Under the pieces are notes generated by a model. It saw only the letters and a list, made by a program, of their open reading frames with translations, ran no database searches and had not been told where the DNA came from. 64,000 bases of DNA from Actinomycetes bacterium (lineage in GTDB: Bacteria; Actinomycetota; Acidimicrobiia; Acidimicrobiales; Ilumatobacteraceae), in assembly GCA_029782355.1 (NCBI GenBank), contig JAKOUY010000016.1, positions 372,001 through 436,000 of the forward strand, given 5' to 3'. A program made the translations under genes and the position numbers. Shown here in pieces: positions 7,590 to 16,575 of this stretch (positions within the stretch are counted from its first letter, which is position 1; each line of letters begins with the position of its first letter).

Positions 7590-8860
7590 CGCGTACCTCC
7601 TCGTACGTTCGAAAGGGATTGGGCGAAGGTCAGCGTGCGGTCCTCGCCCGGCTCACGGGGCAACCCGAGCACCCGCTCGCCGACGATGTTGCGCTGGATC
7701 TCGTCGGTGCCACCGGCGATCCGGTACCCGGGCGCGCCGAGGACGTGTTCGTTCCAGGCGAACGTTCCCCACTCGCCCGTGTCGGCCGTCAGCGCCGGGC
7801 CCAGCAGCTGGCCTGCCACGGCGCTGGTGTGGGCCATCTCTACCGTCCACATCAGCTTGGTGATCGACCCGCCCGGGCCAGACGACCCCGTCGCCCGAGC
7901 CCGGGCCGCGGCGCCGGCCCGCACCCACTCGCGCACCTTGCGCATCGAGTACGCCCGAGCCAGACCCTGGCGGATCAACGGATCGGACTGGCGCCCGAGG
8001 TGGCGGGCCAGCATGACCAGCTCGTCGTAGCCGCCGCCCCGCTTGCTGCCGCCGGTGCTGGCCCGCTCGTGGCCGAGCACGGTGAGCGCCACCTTCCACC
8101 CGTCGCCATCGCCACCGATGCGCATCTCGTCGCCCAGGCGCACGCCGCCGAGGAACACCTCGTTGAACGAGGCGCCGCCGCTCATCTGGCGGATCGGGCG
8201 GACCTCCACGCCCGGCGCGTCCAGCGGCACGATGAAGGCGGTCATCCCGGCGTGCTTGGGGACGTCCCAGTTGCTGCGGCAGATGGCGAAGCCGTACTGG
8301 GCGATGCGCGCCGTGCTGGTCCACACCTTCTGCCCGTCGAGCACCCAGCCGTCGCCGTCGCGCACGGCCCGGCAGGTCAGTCCGGCCAGGTCGCTGCCGG
8401 CGCCGGGCTCGCTGAACAACTGGCAGCAGTACTCCTCCAGCTGGAAGAAGCGCCGGCACCACCGCTCGCGCTGCTCGGGCGTGCCCCACTCGTCGATCGT
8501 CGGAGCGATCAGCTTGCTGGTCACGCTGATCAACTCGTGGTCGCGAGGCACGTCGAACTGGGCCTCGAGCTCCTTGAACGCCGCATCGTGGGCCTTGGTC
8601 AACCCACCACCGCCGTACGCCGCCGGCACGGCGATGGCCCCGAACCCGGCCGCCACCTTGTCCCGGTGCCAGTCGCGGTAGGCGTCCAGCACCGCCCGCT
8701 CCTCGTCGTCGGTGGCGTCGTGGAAGACCACCACGGAGAACTCGCCCTCGCCCCATCGCTGCGGCGCATCCGCCGTGCGCCGGTGGGCCCGGGCTTCCAG
8801 CCAGGTGCGCGCCCGGTCGCGGAACTCGGCGACTGCTTCGGTGGCGGAGCCGGTGCTCAA
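7586..8860 (-). CDS. Acyl-CoA dehydrogenase
   Basis: 424 residues from a TTG start. Flavin-domain signatures are clear: LFSEPGAGSDLAGL in the middle, VLDGQKVWTS, a beta-domain SGGASFNEVFLGGVR, and the C-terminal GGTDEIQRNIVGERVLGLP. It should introduce an alpha,beta double bond into an acyl-CoA. The open frame extends much further upstream without a plausible N terminus; the TTG at 8860 is selected because GAGGGG lies nine bases before it and MSTGSATEAVAEFRDRA fits the family start. It leads the Rieske gene in a two-gene leftward operon, divergent from the SDR at 8975. Confidence 0.88.
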   Translation of the reverse strand: MSTGSATEAVAEFRDRARTWLEARAHRRTADAPQRWGEGEFSVVVFHDATDDEERAVLDAYRDWHRDKVAAGFGAIAVPAAYGGGGLTKAHDAAFKELEAQFDVPRDHELISVTSKLIAPTIDEWGTPEQRERWCRRFFQLEEYCCQLFSEPGAGSDLAGLTCRAVRDGDGWVLDGQKVWTSTARIAQYGFAICRSNWDVPKHAGMTAFIVPLDAPGVEVRPIRQMSGGASFNEVFLGGVRLGDEMRIGGDGDGWKVALTVLGHERASTGGSKRGGGYDELVMLARHLGRQSDPLIRQGLARAYSMRKVREWVRAGAAARARATGSSGPGGSITKLMWTVEMAHTSAVAGQLLGPALTADTGEWGTFAWNEHVLGAPGYRIAGGTDEIQRNIVGERVLGLPREPGEDRTLTFAQSLSNVRGGTR

Positions 8861-8974
8861 GCGCGATACCCCTCGACATGGCCGCCACGGGCGGCTGTGG
8901 TTTCTATAGTCCAACACTAGTAACATCGAGCCGTCCGCCGGCAACGTGGTCGGCAGCGCTCGGGGAGGGACGCC

Positions 8975-9733
8975 ATGGATCTCGGACTTCGCGGCAAGCG
9001 GGCCATCGTGACCGGTTCGACCAAGGGCATCGGCCGGGCCATCGCCGAGACCTTGCTGGACGAGGGTGCCTCCGTGGCCATCTGTGCCCGCGACGCCGAC
9101 GGCGTGCAGGCTGCGGTGGACGAGCTGCGCGGCCGCGGCACCGTGTGGGGCCGGGCGGTCAACGCCGGCGACGAGGCTTCGCTGCGCAGCTACGTGGCCG
9201 ACGCCATCACCGAGCTCGGCGGTCTGGACATCTACGTGCACAACACGAGCGGCAAGCCGGCCAAGACCCTCGAGGCCTGGCAGAACAACTTCGACATCGA
9301 CCTGCGCGCCCTGGTCGTGGGCGCCGACGCGGCCGGCGAGGCCCTGGCGGCCAACCACGACGGCGTGCTGATCAGCATCGGCACGTCCGCCGTCGGCGAG
9401 CACTTCGCCAGCGGGGCCAACAGCTACAGCGCGTTCAAGGCCGCGGTCACCAACTGGACGCTCGGCCAGGCCCAGGTGCTGGGCGCCAAGGGGATCCGCT
9501 GCAACGTGGTGTCGCCCGGCCCGATCTGGGTCGAGGGCGGCGACTGGAACCGGGTGCGCGACGCCAAGCCCGAGTTCTTCGCCGCCACCGAGCAGGCCCA
9601 CCCGATGGGTCACATCGGCACCGTCTCCGACGTCGCCAACGCCGTCGCCTTCCTGGCGTCGCGCGCCGCCCGGCACATCAACGGCGCCAACCTCACCGTC
9701 GACGGTGGGTTCATGAAGCGCGTCAACTACTGA
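8975..9733 (+). CDS. SDR-family oxidoreductase
   Basis: 252 residues. TGSTKGIG (13-20) binds the cofactor; Tyr151 and Lys155 (YSAFK) are catalytic; the C-terminal VDGG is present. The NNAG motif is replaced by HNTSG (89-93). GGAGGGA precedes the ATG. It is followed after ten bases by the ThuA-like gene and then the acetoin-dehydrogenase-type genes, so it probably belongs to that transcript. The 114-bp divergent region to the acyl-CoA dehydrogenase contains AT-richer sequence around 8900-8920 (TATAGT, ACTAGT) that may hold both promoters. Confidence 0.88.
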   Translation: MDLGLRGKRAIVTGSTKGIGRAIAETLLDEGASVAICARDADGVQAAVDELRGRGTVWGRAVNAGDEASLRSYVADAITELGGLDIYVHNTSGKPAKTLEAWQNNFDIDLRALVVGADAAGEALAANHDGVLISIGTSAVGEHFASGANSYSAFKAAVTNWTLGQAQVLGAKGIRCNVVSPGPIWVEGGDWNRVRDAKPEFFAATEQAHPMGHIGTVSDVANAVAFLASRAARHINGANLTVDGGFMKRVNY

Positions 9734-9743
9734 CCCGCCATCG

Positions 9744-10517
9744 ATGACCGACCTGCCCGCTGCTCCCGGCCGACGCATCGACGTCGTCCTCGTGGCCGGT
9801 GGGAAGTACCACGACATCGACTTCGCCCGCCTGCAACTGCTCACCCTGCTGGCCGAGCACGACGAGTTCCGTGTCCGCGTCCAGCCGGACTACGAGGACA
9901 CGTCCACCCTCGACGCCACCCGCATCCTGGTCAGCTACACCTGCAACGTACCCATCAGCCAGCACGCCCAGCAACGGATCCACGACTGGGTCCGCGGCGG
10001 CGGCCGCTGGGTGGCCCTGCACGGGACCAGCACCGTGCTCCAGGCCTCGCCGCACGGGTGGGTGGCGCCACGGACCATCCCGCTGTGGGCTGCGACGCTG
10101 GGCTCGCAGTTCGTCGCCCATCCGCCGATCGCCCCGTACCCGGTGCGCAACGTCGCCCCCGACCACTGGCTGGTAGCCGGCATCGACGGCTTCGAGGCCA
10201 CCGACGAGCTGTACCTCAACGACTATCCCGACCGCAGCGCGCTGGTGCCGCTGCTGGCCACCACGTACCAGGGGGAGGCACGCGGCTTCGCCGAGCACGA
10301 CTGGACCACCACCGATCCCGAGCACCTGGTCATGTACCTGCGGCCGCTCGGCGACGGGGCGGTGCTGTACAACACGCTCGGGCACTGCCGCGGCCACTAC
10401 GACATGGTCCCGGTGACGGACTACTACCCCAGCGTCGACCGCTGCTCCTGGGACCTACCGGTGTTCCACGAGCTGCTGCGCCGCTCGCTGCGCTGGGCCC
10501 GCGGCGAGGAGAACTGA
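9744..10517 (+). CDS. ThuA-like domain protein (1)
   Basis: 257 residues. The protein resembles the ThuA / trehalose-utilisation family, a class-I-glutamine-amidotransferase-like fold: an N-terminal strand VVLVAGGKYHD, a central RGGGRWVALHG corresponding to the nucleophile-elbow region but lacking the cysteine, and a C-terminal segment ending in NTLGHCRGHYD. Family members are linked to sugar or glycoside catabolism, but their chemistry is poorly defined. It sits between an SDR and the E1 alpha gene with gaps of ten bases on both sides. A second family member lies at 44257-45090. Confidence 0.75.
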   Translation: MTDLPAAPGRRIDVVLVAGGKYHDIDFARLQLLTLLAEHDEFRVRVQPDYEDTSTLDATRILVSYTCNVPISQHAQQRIHDWVRGGGRWVALHGTSTVLQASPHGWVAPRTIPLWAATLGSQFVAHPPIAPYPVRNVAPDHWLVAGIDGFEATDELYLNDYPDRSALVPLLATTYQGEARGFAEHDWTTTDPEHLVMYLRPLGDGAVLYNTLGHCRGHYDMVPVTDYYPSVDRCSWDLPVFHELLRRSLRWARGEEN

Positions 10518-10527
10518 AAGGACTCGT

Positions 10528-11493
10528 ATGGAGTTGACCGACGAGCAGCTGCTGGCCATGCACCGCAGCATGATCCGCATCCGCCTGTTCGAGGAGACCG
10601 CCGGCAAGGTGATGGAGACCGGCAAGATGCCCGGCTTCCTGCACCTCTACGTCGGCCAGGAGGCCGTGGCCGTCGGGGTGTGCGAGGCGTTGCGCGTCGA
10701 CGACTACATCACCTCGACCCACCGTGGCCACGGCCACCTCGTGGCCAAGGGTGGCGACCTCCGGCGGATGATGGCCGAGCTGATGGGCAAGGCCACCGGG
10801 TACTGCGGCGGCAAGGGCGGGTCGATGCACATCAACGATCTGTCCCTCGGCATGCTCGGAGCCAACGGCATCGTCGGTGCCGGCGCGCCCATCGCCGTCG
10901 GTGCCGGCTTCCGCAACAAGTACCTCGGAACCGATCAGGTCAGCGTGGCCTTCTTCGGCGACGCCTCCACCAACATCGGTGCCTTCCATGAGGCCGCCAA
11001 CATGGCCTGCGCCCTGCACCTGCCCGTGGTGTTCGTCTGCGAGCACAACATGTACGGCGAGTACACGCCGACCAACAAGGCGATGGTCATCGCCGACATC
11101 GTCGACCGCGCCGCCGGCTACGGCATGCCCGGCGTCATCGTCGACGGCATGGACGTGGTCGCCGTGCACGAGGCAGCCACCGAAGCCGTCGCTCGGGCTC
11201 GCCGTGGCGAGGGCCCGTCGCTGGTCGAGTGCAAGACCTACCGCTACTTCAACCACCACGGCATCCAGAACCTCGGGCTGAAGTACCGGCCGGACGACGA
11301 GGTGCTGGCGTGGAAGGAACGCGACCCGATCTTCACCTTCGAGGCCAAGCTGATCGACACCGGCGTGGCCAGCCGTGAGCTGCTCGACGCCACCTGGGCC
11401 GAGATCCATGCGGCCATCGACGAAGCCCTGCAGTTCGCCGACGACAGCCCGTTCCCGGCCGAGGACCAGATGCTGGCCGGGGTGTACTCGTGA
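10528..11493 (+). CDS. acoA: 2-Oxo-acid/acetoin dehydrogenase E1, alpha subunit
   Basis: 321 residues, typical for AcoA/PdhA-type E1 alpha. Thiamine diphosphate-binding elements are visible: RGHGH (66-70), GGKGGSMH (94-101), and the GDG-N motif in the form GDASTN (144-149). It should decarboxylate a 2-oxo acid, or cleave acetoin, with E1 beta. AAAGGA precedes the ATG. The following order E1 beta, AcoX-like kinase, E2 is that of acetoin-dehydrogenase operons, which is why the aco name is offered; a branched-chain or other 2-oxo-acid substrate cannot be excluded. Confidence 0.85.
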   Translation: MELTDEQLLAMHRSMIRIRLFEETAGKVMETGKMPGFLHLYVGQEAVAVGVCEALRVDDYITSTHRGHGHLVAKGGDLRRMMAELMGKATGYCGGKGGSMHINDLSLGMLGANGIVGAGAPIAVGAGFRNKYLGTDQVSVAFFGDASTNIGAFHEAANMACALHLPVVFVCEHNMYGEYTPTNKAMVIADIVDRAAGYGMPGVIVDGMDVVAVHEAATEAVARARRGEGPSLVECKTYRYFNHHGIQNLGLKYRPDDEVLAWKERDPIFTFEAKLIDTGVASRELLDATWAEIHAAIDEALQFADDSPFPAEDQMLAGVYS

Positions 11494-12518
11494 GCGCCGC
11501 CGATGTGCCGTTGCCCGACCCGGGCGAGCGGGAGATCACCTACGTCGCCGCGTTCATCGAAGCGGTCAAGCTGGAGATGGCCGCCGACCCCGACGTGTTC
11601 ATCGCCGGCGAGGACGTCGGTGCCCACGGCGGCGTGTTCCACACCTTCGACGGCGTGCAGACCCAGTTCGGCGAGCGCCGCGCCGTGGACACGCCGATCA
11701 GCGAGCAGGCGATCATCGGCCTCGGGATCGGCGCGGCAGTCACCGGGCTGCGACCCATCGTCGACCTGATGTTCATGGACTTCGTCCTCGTCGCCGCCGA
11801 CCAGATCGCCAACCAGGCCGCCAAGTTGAAGTACATGTTCGGCGGCCAGGCCAAGCTCCCGCTGACCATCACCACCGTCGGCGGGGCCGGGCTCAGCGCT
11901 GCCGCCCAGCACAGCCAGAGCCTGGAGGCGTTGTTCTGCCACATCCCCGGGATCAAGGTGGTCTTCCCGTCGAACCCCTACGACGTGAAGGGGCTGATGG
12001 CCGCCAGCGTCCGGGAGGACAACCCGGTGCTGTTCGTGCTGCACAAGCGGATGCTCGGCCAGCGGGGGGCGGTGCCGGTGGAGCGCTACGAGATCCCTCT
12101 CGGCCAGGCGCGGATCAGCCGTCCGGGTTCGGACGTGACCCTGGTGTCGTGGGGCAAGACCGCCGCCGACAGCCTGGTGGCCGCCGAGCAGCTGGCCGGC
12201 GAGGGCATCGACGTCGAGGTCGTCGACCTGCGCACCCTGTCACCGCTGGACATCGGCACCGTCGTCGAGTCGGTGCGACGGACCAACCGGGTGGTGGTGG
12301 CCCACGAAGCGGTGCGCTTCGGCGGCTTCGGTGCCGAGGTCGCCGCCCAGATCCAGGAGGAAGCGTTCGACTACCTCGACGCGCCAGTCGGGCGGGTCGC
12401 CGCGCCGTTCAGCCCGGTGCCGTTCACGCCAGCCCTGGAGACCAGGTACGTGCCCGACCCGGCGCGCATCGCCGCCGGGGTGCGTGCCGCCGTGGCGCGC
12501 CCGCTGCTCGGCAGGTGA
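11490..12518 (+). CDS. acoB: 2-Oxo-acid/acetoin dehydrogenase E1, beta subunit
   Basis: 342 residues from a GTG that overlaps the E1 alpha stop by four bases. The N-terminal transketolase-type pyrimidine-binding domain (AFIEAVKLEM, EDVGAHGGVF, SEQAIIGLGIGAA) is followed by the C-terminal domain with VTLVSWGKTAADSL and VVVAHEAVRFGGFGAE. It forms the heterotetrameric E1 with the preceding product. Overlapping start and stop imply translational coupling and equal stoichiometry. Confidence 0.87.
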   Translation: MSAADVPLPDPGEREITYVAAFIEAVKLEMAADPDVFIAGEDVGAHGGVFHTFDGVQTQFGERRAVDTPISEQAIIGLGIGAAVTGLRPIVDLMFMDFVLVAADQIANQAAKLKYMFGGQAKLPLTITTVGGAGLSAAAQHSQSLEALFCHIPGIKVVFPSNPYDVKGLMAASVREDNPVLFVLHKRMLGQRGAVPVERYEIPLGQARISRPGSDVTLVSWGKTAADSLVAAEQLAGEGIDVEVVDLRTLSPLDIGTVVESVRRTNRVVVAHEAVRFGGFGAEVAAQIQEEAFDYLDAPVGRVAAPFSPVPFTPALETRYVPDPARIAAGVRAAVARPLLGR

Positions 12519-13543
12519 CCGACGTGGCGGCCGTGGGCGTGATCGTCAACCCGTGGGCGGGCAAGGACCTGCGCCGGTTGCACGCCCCCACCGGGCACAC
12601 CCCCGACGCGGCCAAGGTCGGCATCCTCCGCCGGGTGGTGATCGCCGCGCTCGACGCCGGGGCTTCGGCCGTGCTGGTGGCCGACGACGTTTCGCGCATC
12701 GCCGCCCGGGCCGTGCACGGCATCGACGGCGCCGCGCTGGTCGAGGGGCCCGGCACCGGTTCGGCACTGGACACCCGCCGGGCGGCGACGTCGCTGCACG
12801 ACGCCGGGTGCCGGCCGATCGTGGTGCTGGGCGGCGACGGCACGTGCCGGGACGCAGCCATGGGCGCGCCCGACGCCCTGCTGCTCGCCGTCTCCACCGG
12901 GACCAACAACGTCTTCCCCCGGTTCGTCGACGGCACGTCGGCGGGCACGGCGGCGGGCTTGGTGGCCGGCGGGCTCGTCCCGTGGGAAGCAGTATCGGCG
13001 CGCGCCAAGCAGATCCACGTCGAGGTGGTCGATGGCCATGCCTCCCACCACGACATCGCCCTGGTCGACGTCGGCCTGATCGACGCGGCGCGCACCGGCG
13101 CACGGGCCGTGCTGCGGGCCTCATCCGTTCGCGCCGTGGTCGCCGCGATGGCCACGCCGGCCAGCACCGGGCTGTCGGCGGTGGCCGGACGAGTGGCACC
13201 CGTGCGCCGCGGTGACGATGGCGGCGTGCTCGTCACGCTCGATGGATCCGACCGGCTCGTCCGGGTTCCGCTCGTGCCGGGGACCGTCGACGACCTGGCC
13301 GTGGCCGACGTGGTCCGCCTGGCCGACGGGCAGGCCGTCGTCTGGACCGGTCCCGGGGTGCTGGCGTACGACGGTGAGCGCGATCGGGTGCTGAGCAGAA
13401 CCGCCACGGTCACGGTGTCCGTGCGGCGTGACGGGCCGTGGGTCCTCGACGTCGAGCGCACCCTGGCCTGCGCGGTGCGCCGCCGCCTGTTCGATCGGCC
13501 CGCTGCCGTCGCTCCGCTCGCCAAGGAGGGCATTGATGATTGA
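12515..13543 (+). CDS. acoX: AcoX-like ATP-NAD kinase family protein
   Basis: 342 residues from the GTG at 12515, overlapping the E1 beta stop by four bases. The nucleotide-kinase motif VVLGGDGT is at 103-110, with NPWAGKD near the N terminus and TGTNN in the middle, as in NAD kinases and AcoX. AcoX is a conserved but unexplained member of acetoin catabolic operons; a kinase activity towards NAD or a related polyphosphate acceptor is inferred from the family. The ORF is open well upstream inside the E1 genes; context decides the start. Confidence 0.82.
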   Translation: MTDVAAVGVIVNPWAGKDLRRLHAPTGHTPDAAKVGILRRVVIAALDAGASAVLVADDVSRIAARAVHGIDGAALVEGPGTGSALDTRRAATSLHDAGCRPIVVLGGDGTCRDAAMGAPDALLLAVSTGTNNVFPRFVDGTSAGTAAGLVAGGLVPWEAVSARAKQIHVEVVDGHASHHDIALVDVGLIDAARTGARAVLRASSVRAVVAAMATPASTGLSAVAGRVAPVRRGDDGGVLVTLDGSDRLVRVPLVPGTVDDLAVADVVRLADGQAVVWTGPGVLAYDGERDRVLSRTATVTVSVRRDGPWVLDVERTLACAVRRRLFDRPAAVAPLAKEGIDD

Positions 13544-14945
13544 GGTCCCGATGCCGAAGCTTGGCCTGACGATGGAGGAGGCGATGATCATCGACTGGCT
13601 CGTCGCCGAGGGCGACCAGGTCGAGGCCGACGCCCCCATCGTGCACATCGAGACCGACAAGACCGAGACCGAGGCCGGCTCGCCCGGTGCCGGGCGGATC
13701 CACCTGATCGGCCGGCCGGGGCAGGTCTACCGCTGCGGCGAGCGGATCGCCGTCCTGCTGGGCGAGGGCGAGCAGCCACCCGCCGGCGACGCGCCGGCTG
13801 CACCGGTCGCGTCGGTCCCGCCGCCGACTCGGGTTCCCGACGCGCCCGCCGGCCCCGCTCCCGCGTCGGTGCCACCGGTGCAGGGTGGGCGGATCCTGTC
13901 GTCCCCGAATGCCCGGCGTGTCGCCGCCGAGCAGGGCGTCGCCCTGGCCTCGCTGCGCGGCACGGGTCCGGGCGGTCGGATCGTGGCTGCCGACGTGACC
14001 GACGCCGTTGCCCGCGGCGGCGCCGACTCGCCGGCGCCCACGCCGGTCAGCGCCGGCGCAGCGGTGGCCAGCGCCGCGGCCCGCCAGCTGGCCGACCTCC
14101 TCGGCATCGACCTGACCAGTGTTGCGGTCGACCCGGCCGAGCAGCGGATCACCCGCGACGGCGTGGCCCGCTTCGTCCGCCACCAGCTGCAGCGACTCAT
14201 CGCCGCCCCGCCTGCCACGCCCCCGGCTCCGGCGGCGCCGGTCCCGACGATGCCGCTGCTCCAAGAGCCGACGCGCACCGTCCGCCTGGGCGGCATGCGC
14301 GGCACGATCGCCAAGCGGATGCACGCCTCGCTGCAGGAGATGGCTCAGCTGACCCTGACCATGGACGCGTCCGTGGACGCCGTCGTGGCCGACCGCCTGC
14401 AGCGCAAGCAGGCCGGCCGCCTGCCGGTGCCGTCGTTCACCGACTACGTGGTCGCGGCAACTGCTCGAGCGCTGGTCCGCCATCCGATGATGAACAGCCA
14501 GGTCACCGCCGGCGGTATCGCCGTCCTGCCCGAGGTGCACGTCGGGCTCGCCGTCGCCGTTGACAACGGCCTGCTGGTCCCCGTGGTGCGGGACACCGTG
14601 CACCTCGATCTCGCCGATCTCGCCGCCGAGACAACCCGCCTGGCGGCCGCCGCTCGTGATGGTCAGCTCGGCCCCAGCGATCTGGAGGGCGGCACGTTCA
14701 GTGTCAGCGCCCTCGGCGCGTTCGGCGTCGACGTGTTCACGCCGGTGATCAACCCGCCCAACGCCGGCATCCTCGGCGTCGGCCGGCTGCGCGACGACCT
14801 CGTCCTGGTCGACGGGCAGGTGACGACCACCACGTGCCTGACCCTCAGCCTGACCTGGGACCATCGTGTCGTCGACGGCGTCCCGGCCGCCGAGTTCTGC
14901 CGCACCGTGGTCGAGCTGCTCGCCGACCCGGTTCGCCTGGACTGA
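13536..14945 (+). CDS. acoC: Dihydrolipoamide acyltransferase E2
   Basis: 469 residues. Order of domains: lipoyl domain (1-80) with modified-lysine motif ETDKTE (K42), a Pro/Ala-rich linker (about 83-120), the E3-binding peripheral domain (SSPNARRVAAEQGV to RIVAADVTDAV, about 126-160), a second linker, and the catalytic acyltransferase domain with DHRVVDG (His443) at the C terminus. The ATG at 13536 has AAGGAGGG upstream and overlaps the kinase gene by eight bases. No E3 (lipoamide dehydrogenase) is encoded in the window, so E3 must be supplied from elsewhere. Confidence 0.9.
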   Translation: MIEVPMPKLGLTMEEAMIIDWLVAEGDQVEADAPIVHIETDKTETEAGSPGAGRIHLIGRPGQVYRCGERIAVLLGEGEQPPAGDAPAAPVASVPPPTRVPDAPAGPAPASVPPVQGGRILSSPNARRVAAEQGVALASLRGTGPGGRIVAADVTDAVARGGADSPAPTPVSAGAAVASAAARQLADLLGIDLTSVAVDPAEQRITRDGVARFVRHQLQRLIAAPPATPPAPAAPVPTMPLLQEPTRTVRLGGMRGTIAKRMHASLQEMAQLTLTMDASVDAVVADRLQRKQAGRLPVPSFTDYVVAATARALVRHPMMNSQVTAGGIAVLPEVHVGLAVAVDNGLLVPVVRDTVHLDLADLAAETTRLAAAARDGQLGPSDLEGGTFSVSALGAFGVDVFTPVINPPNAGILGVGRLRDDLVLVDGQVTTTTCLTLSLTWDHRVVDGVPAAEFCRTVVELLADPVRLD

Positions 14946-14972
14946 CCGGCAGGCGGCGAGCGGCGGCGAGCG

Positions 14973-15488
14973 TCAGGCGAAGTCGCCCACCGCCTGGCGG
15001 ATGCCGCGCAGGGCGCGGAACGCCCGGCGCTGTTCGGCCAGGCTGATCGGCAGCAGCGAGAAGATCTGCGCGTTCAGCTCGTCCGTACAGCGCTCGACCG
15101 TGCGCCGCCCCTTGGGCGTCAGGGCGGCCAGCACGCTGCGGCCGTCGTCCGGGTTGGCCTCGCGGCGGACCAGCCCGGCGTCCTCCAGTCGCTGCACGGC
15201 GTTGGTCACGCTGGCCGGGTGGACCTGCAGGCGCTGGCCGATCTTGCCGACCGGCATCGACCCGCTGCGGCTGAACGCCAGCAACCGCAGCACCTCGTAC
15301 CGGGCGAAGGTCACCCCGTGCGGACGCAGCACCCCCTCGACCCGGCCGAGGAACACCTGCTGCAACCGCATGATCGAGGTCACCAGGGCCATGCCGTCGG
15401 CGGCATCGCTCCAGCCGTTGCCGATCCAGTTGGAGCGGGCCAGCTCGATGGGATCGCGACGCAGCGGGGTGCGCACCGTGCCGCTCAT
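14973..15488 (-). CDS. MarR-family transcriptional regulator
   Basis: 171 residues. A winged helix-turn-helix spans about 60-140 (ARYEVLRLLAF, MPVGKIGQRLQVHPASVTNAVQRLEDAGLV, RSVLAALTPKGRR). MarR proteins usually repress nearby catabolic genes and are released by a phenolic or CoA-thioester ligand. The ATG overlaps the stop of the LLM oxidoreductase gene by four bases, so both are made from one leftward transcript. The convergent position next to the E2 gene makes either this pair or the dehydrogenase operon a possible target. Confidence 0.9.
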   Translation of the reverse strand: MSGTVRTPLRRDPIELARSNWIGNGWSDAADGMALVTSIMRLQQVFLGRVEGVLRPHGVTFARYEVLRLLAFSRSGSMPVGKIGQRLQVHPASVTNAVQRLEDAGLVRREANPDDGRSVLAALTPKGRRTVERCTDELNAQIFSLLPISLAEQRRAFRALRGIRQAVGDFA

Positions 15489-16459
15489 GTGCCCGCCAAC
15501 CGGGCGACGATCGGGGCGAACGTGTCGAGGTACCGCTGCGCCACGGTGACGTAGCTGATCCCGTAGCGCTCGCGGCGCTCGACCAGCGTGTCGCAGATCT
15601 GCTCGACCGACCCGAACAACCCGTGCGGGTGCGTCGCCAACGCCGCCGGGTCGACACCAAAGCGTGCGGCCATCGCGTCGATCTGATCGGTGGCGCGCTC
15701 GCCGACGGCCACGAAGTAGGCGGCGATCTCCAGCTCGATCTCGTCGAATCGTTCACCGGCGCCCGCCCGGATCCACTCCAACTTCTGTTCGGTCTCCGCC
15801 GCCCCGGAGCTGGCGATGCTGCTCGCCCCGAGCTTGCCGGAGGCGTTGTTGAAGTTCAGGCTGACGATGTCGGCGTAGCGCCCGGCGACGCCGAGGATCT
15901 TCGGTGCCCCGCCACCGATCATCAGCTTGGGCCCGCCGACCCTCGCCGGCAATGGCCGACCGGCGAACCCGGTGACGCGGACGTACTCGCCGTGCTGGTC
16001 GATCTGCTCGCCGCTCCAGTGGGCGCGGAGCAGCTCGGCGTACTCGGCCACCTTGGCGACGCGCGTCCCCGCACCGGCCATCGGTACGCCCATGGCGTCG
16101 TACTCCTCGCGCACCCACCCGGCTCCGAGACCCACCTCGAGGCGGCCGCCCGAGAGGAAGTCGAGGGTGGCCGTCTCCTTGGCCAGGACGACGGGGTGGT
16201 GGTAGTCGACGGCGAACACCCGGCAGCCGACGCGCAACTGCTGGCTGCGTGCCGCGGCGTACACGATCGAGGTCAGCGGGGCGACGTCGAGGGGACGGTG
16301 GCCGGTTGCGTCCGAGACGGCGCCGGGACCGAAGTAGTGGTCGGAGCTGAACAGGGTCGAGTAGCCGAGATCCTCGGTCCGCCGGACCACGTCGAACCAG
16401 TCCTGGGCGGTCGCCGCTTCGAAGGCCTGCAGCCCGAAGCGGAACGGATGCGATGGCAT
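15485..16459 (-). CDS. LLM-class (luciferase-like, probably F420-dependent) oxidoreductase (1)
   Basis: 324 residues. The TIM-barrel family is recognisable from FGLQAFEAAT at the N terminus, FSSDHYF, GCRVFAVDYHHPVVLAKETATLDFLSGGR split around the conserved core, and GLGAGWVREEYDAMG. Actinobacterial members mostly use F420, less often FMN. The ATG at 16457-16459 is selected over upstream in-frame codons because it gives the usual FRFGLQ start. Substrate unknown. It is the first gene of a leftward pair with the MarR regulator and diverges from the swivel-His gene at 16576. Confidence 0.87.
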   Translation of the reverse strand: MPSHPFRFGLQAFEAATAQDWFDVVRRTEDLGYSTLFSSDHYFGPGAVSDATGHRPLDVAPLTSIVYAAARSQQLRVGCRVFAVDYHHPVVLAKETATLDFLSGGRLEVGLGAGWVREEYDAMGVPMAGAGTRVAKVAEYAELLRAHWSGEQIDQHGEYVRVTGFAGRPLPARVGGPKLMIGGGAPKILGVAGRYADIVSLNFNNASGKLGASSIASSGAAETEQKLEWIRAGAGERFDEIELEIAAYFVAVGERATDQIDAMAARFGVDPAALATHPHGLFGSVEQICDTLVERRERYGISYVTVAQRYLDTFAPIVARLAGT

Positions 16460-16545
16460 CGGCCGAGTATGCCCGTTCGCAGCGGTCCGGCGCCAGGGTT
16501 GTCGTTGCGGCTGGCTCGCTCCGTCCGTTAGGTTCGCGCCGTTCA

Positions 16546-16559
16546 CTTTGACGTCAAAG
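16546..16559. promoter_or_regulatory. Perfect 14-bp palindrome CTTTGACGTCAAAG
   Basis: This palindrome lies 16 bases before the ATG of the swivel-His protein, in the 116-bp region divergent from the LLM/MarR pair. Symmetry and position suggest an operator. The half-site GACGTCAAAG reappears with one change (GACATCAAAG) at 18351-18360 just before the mutase gene. A GGGGG ribosome-binding stretch at 16566-16570 serves the ATG at 16576. Confidence 0.55.
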
Positions 16560-16575
16560 CAACTTGGGGGACGCA

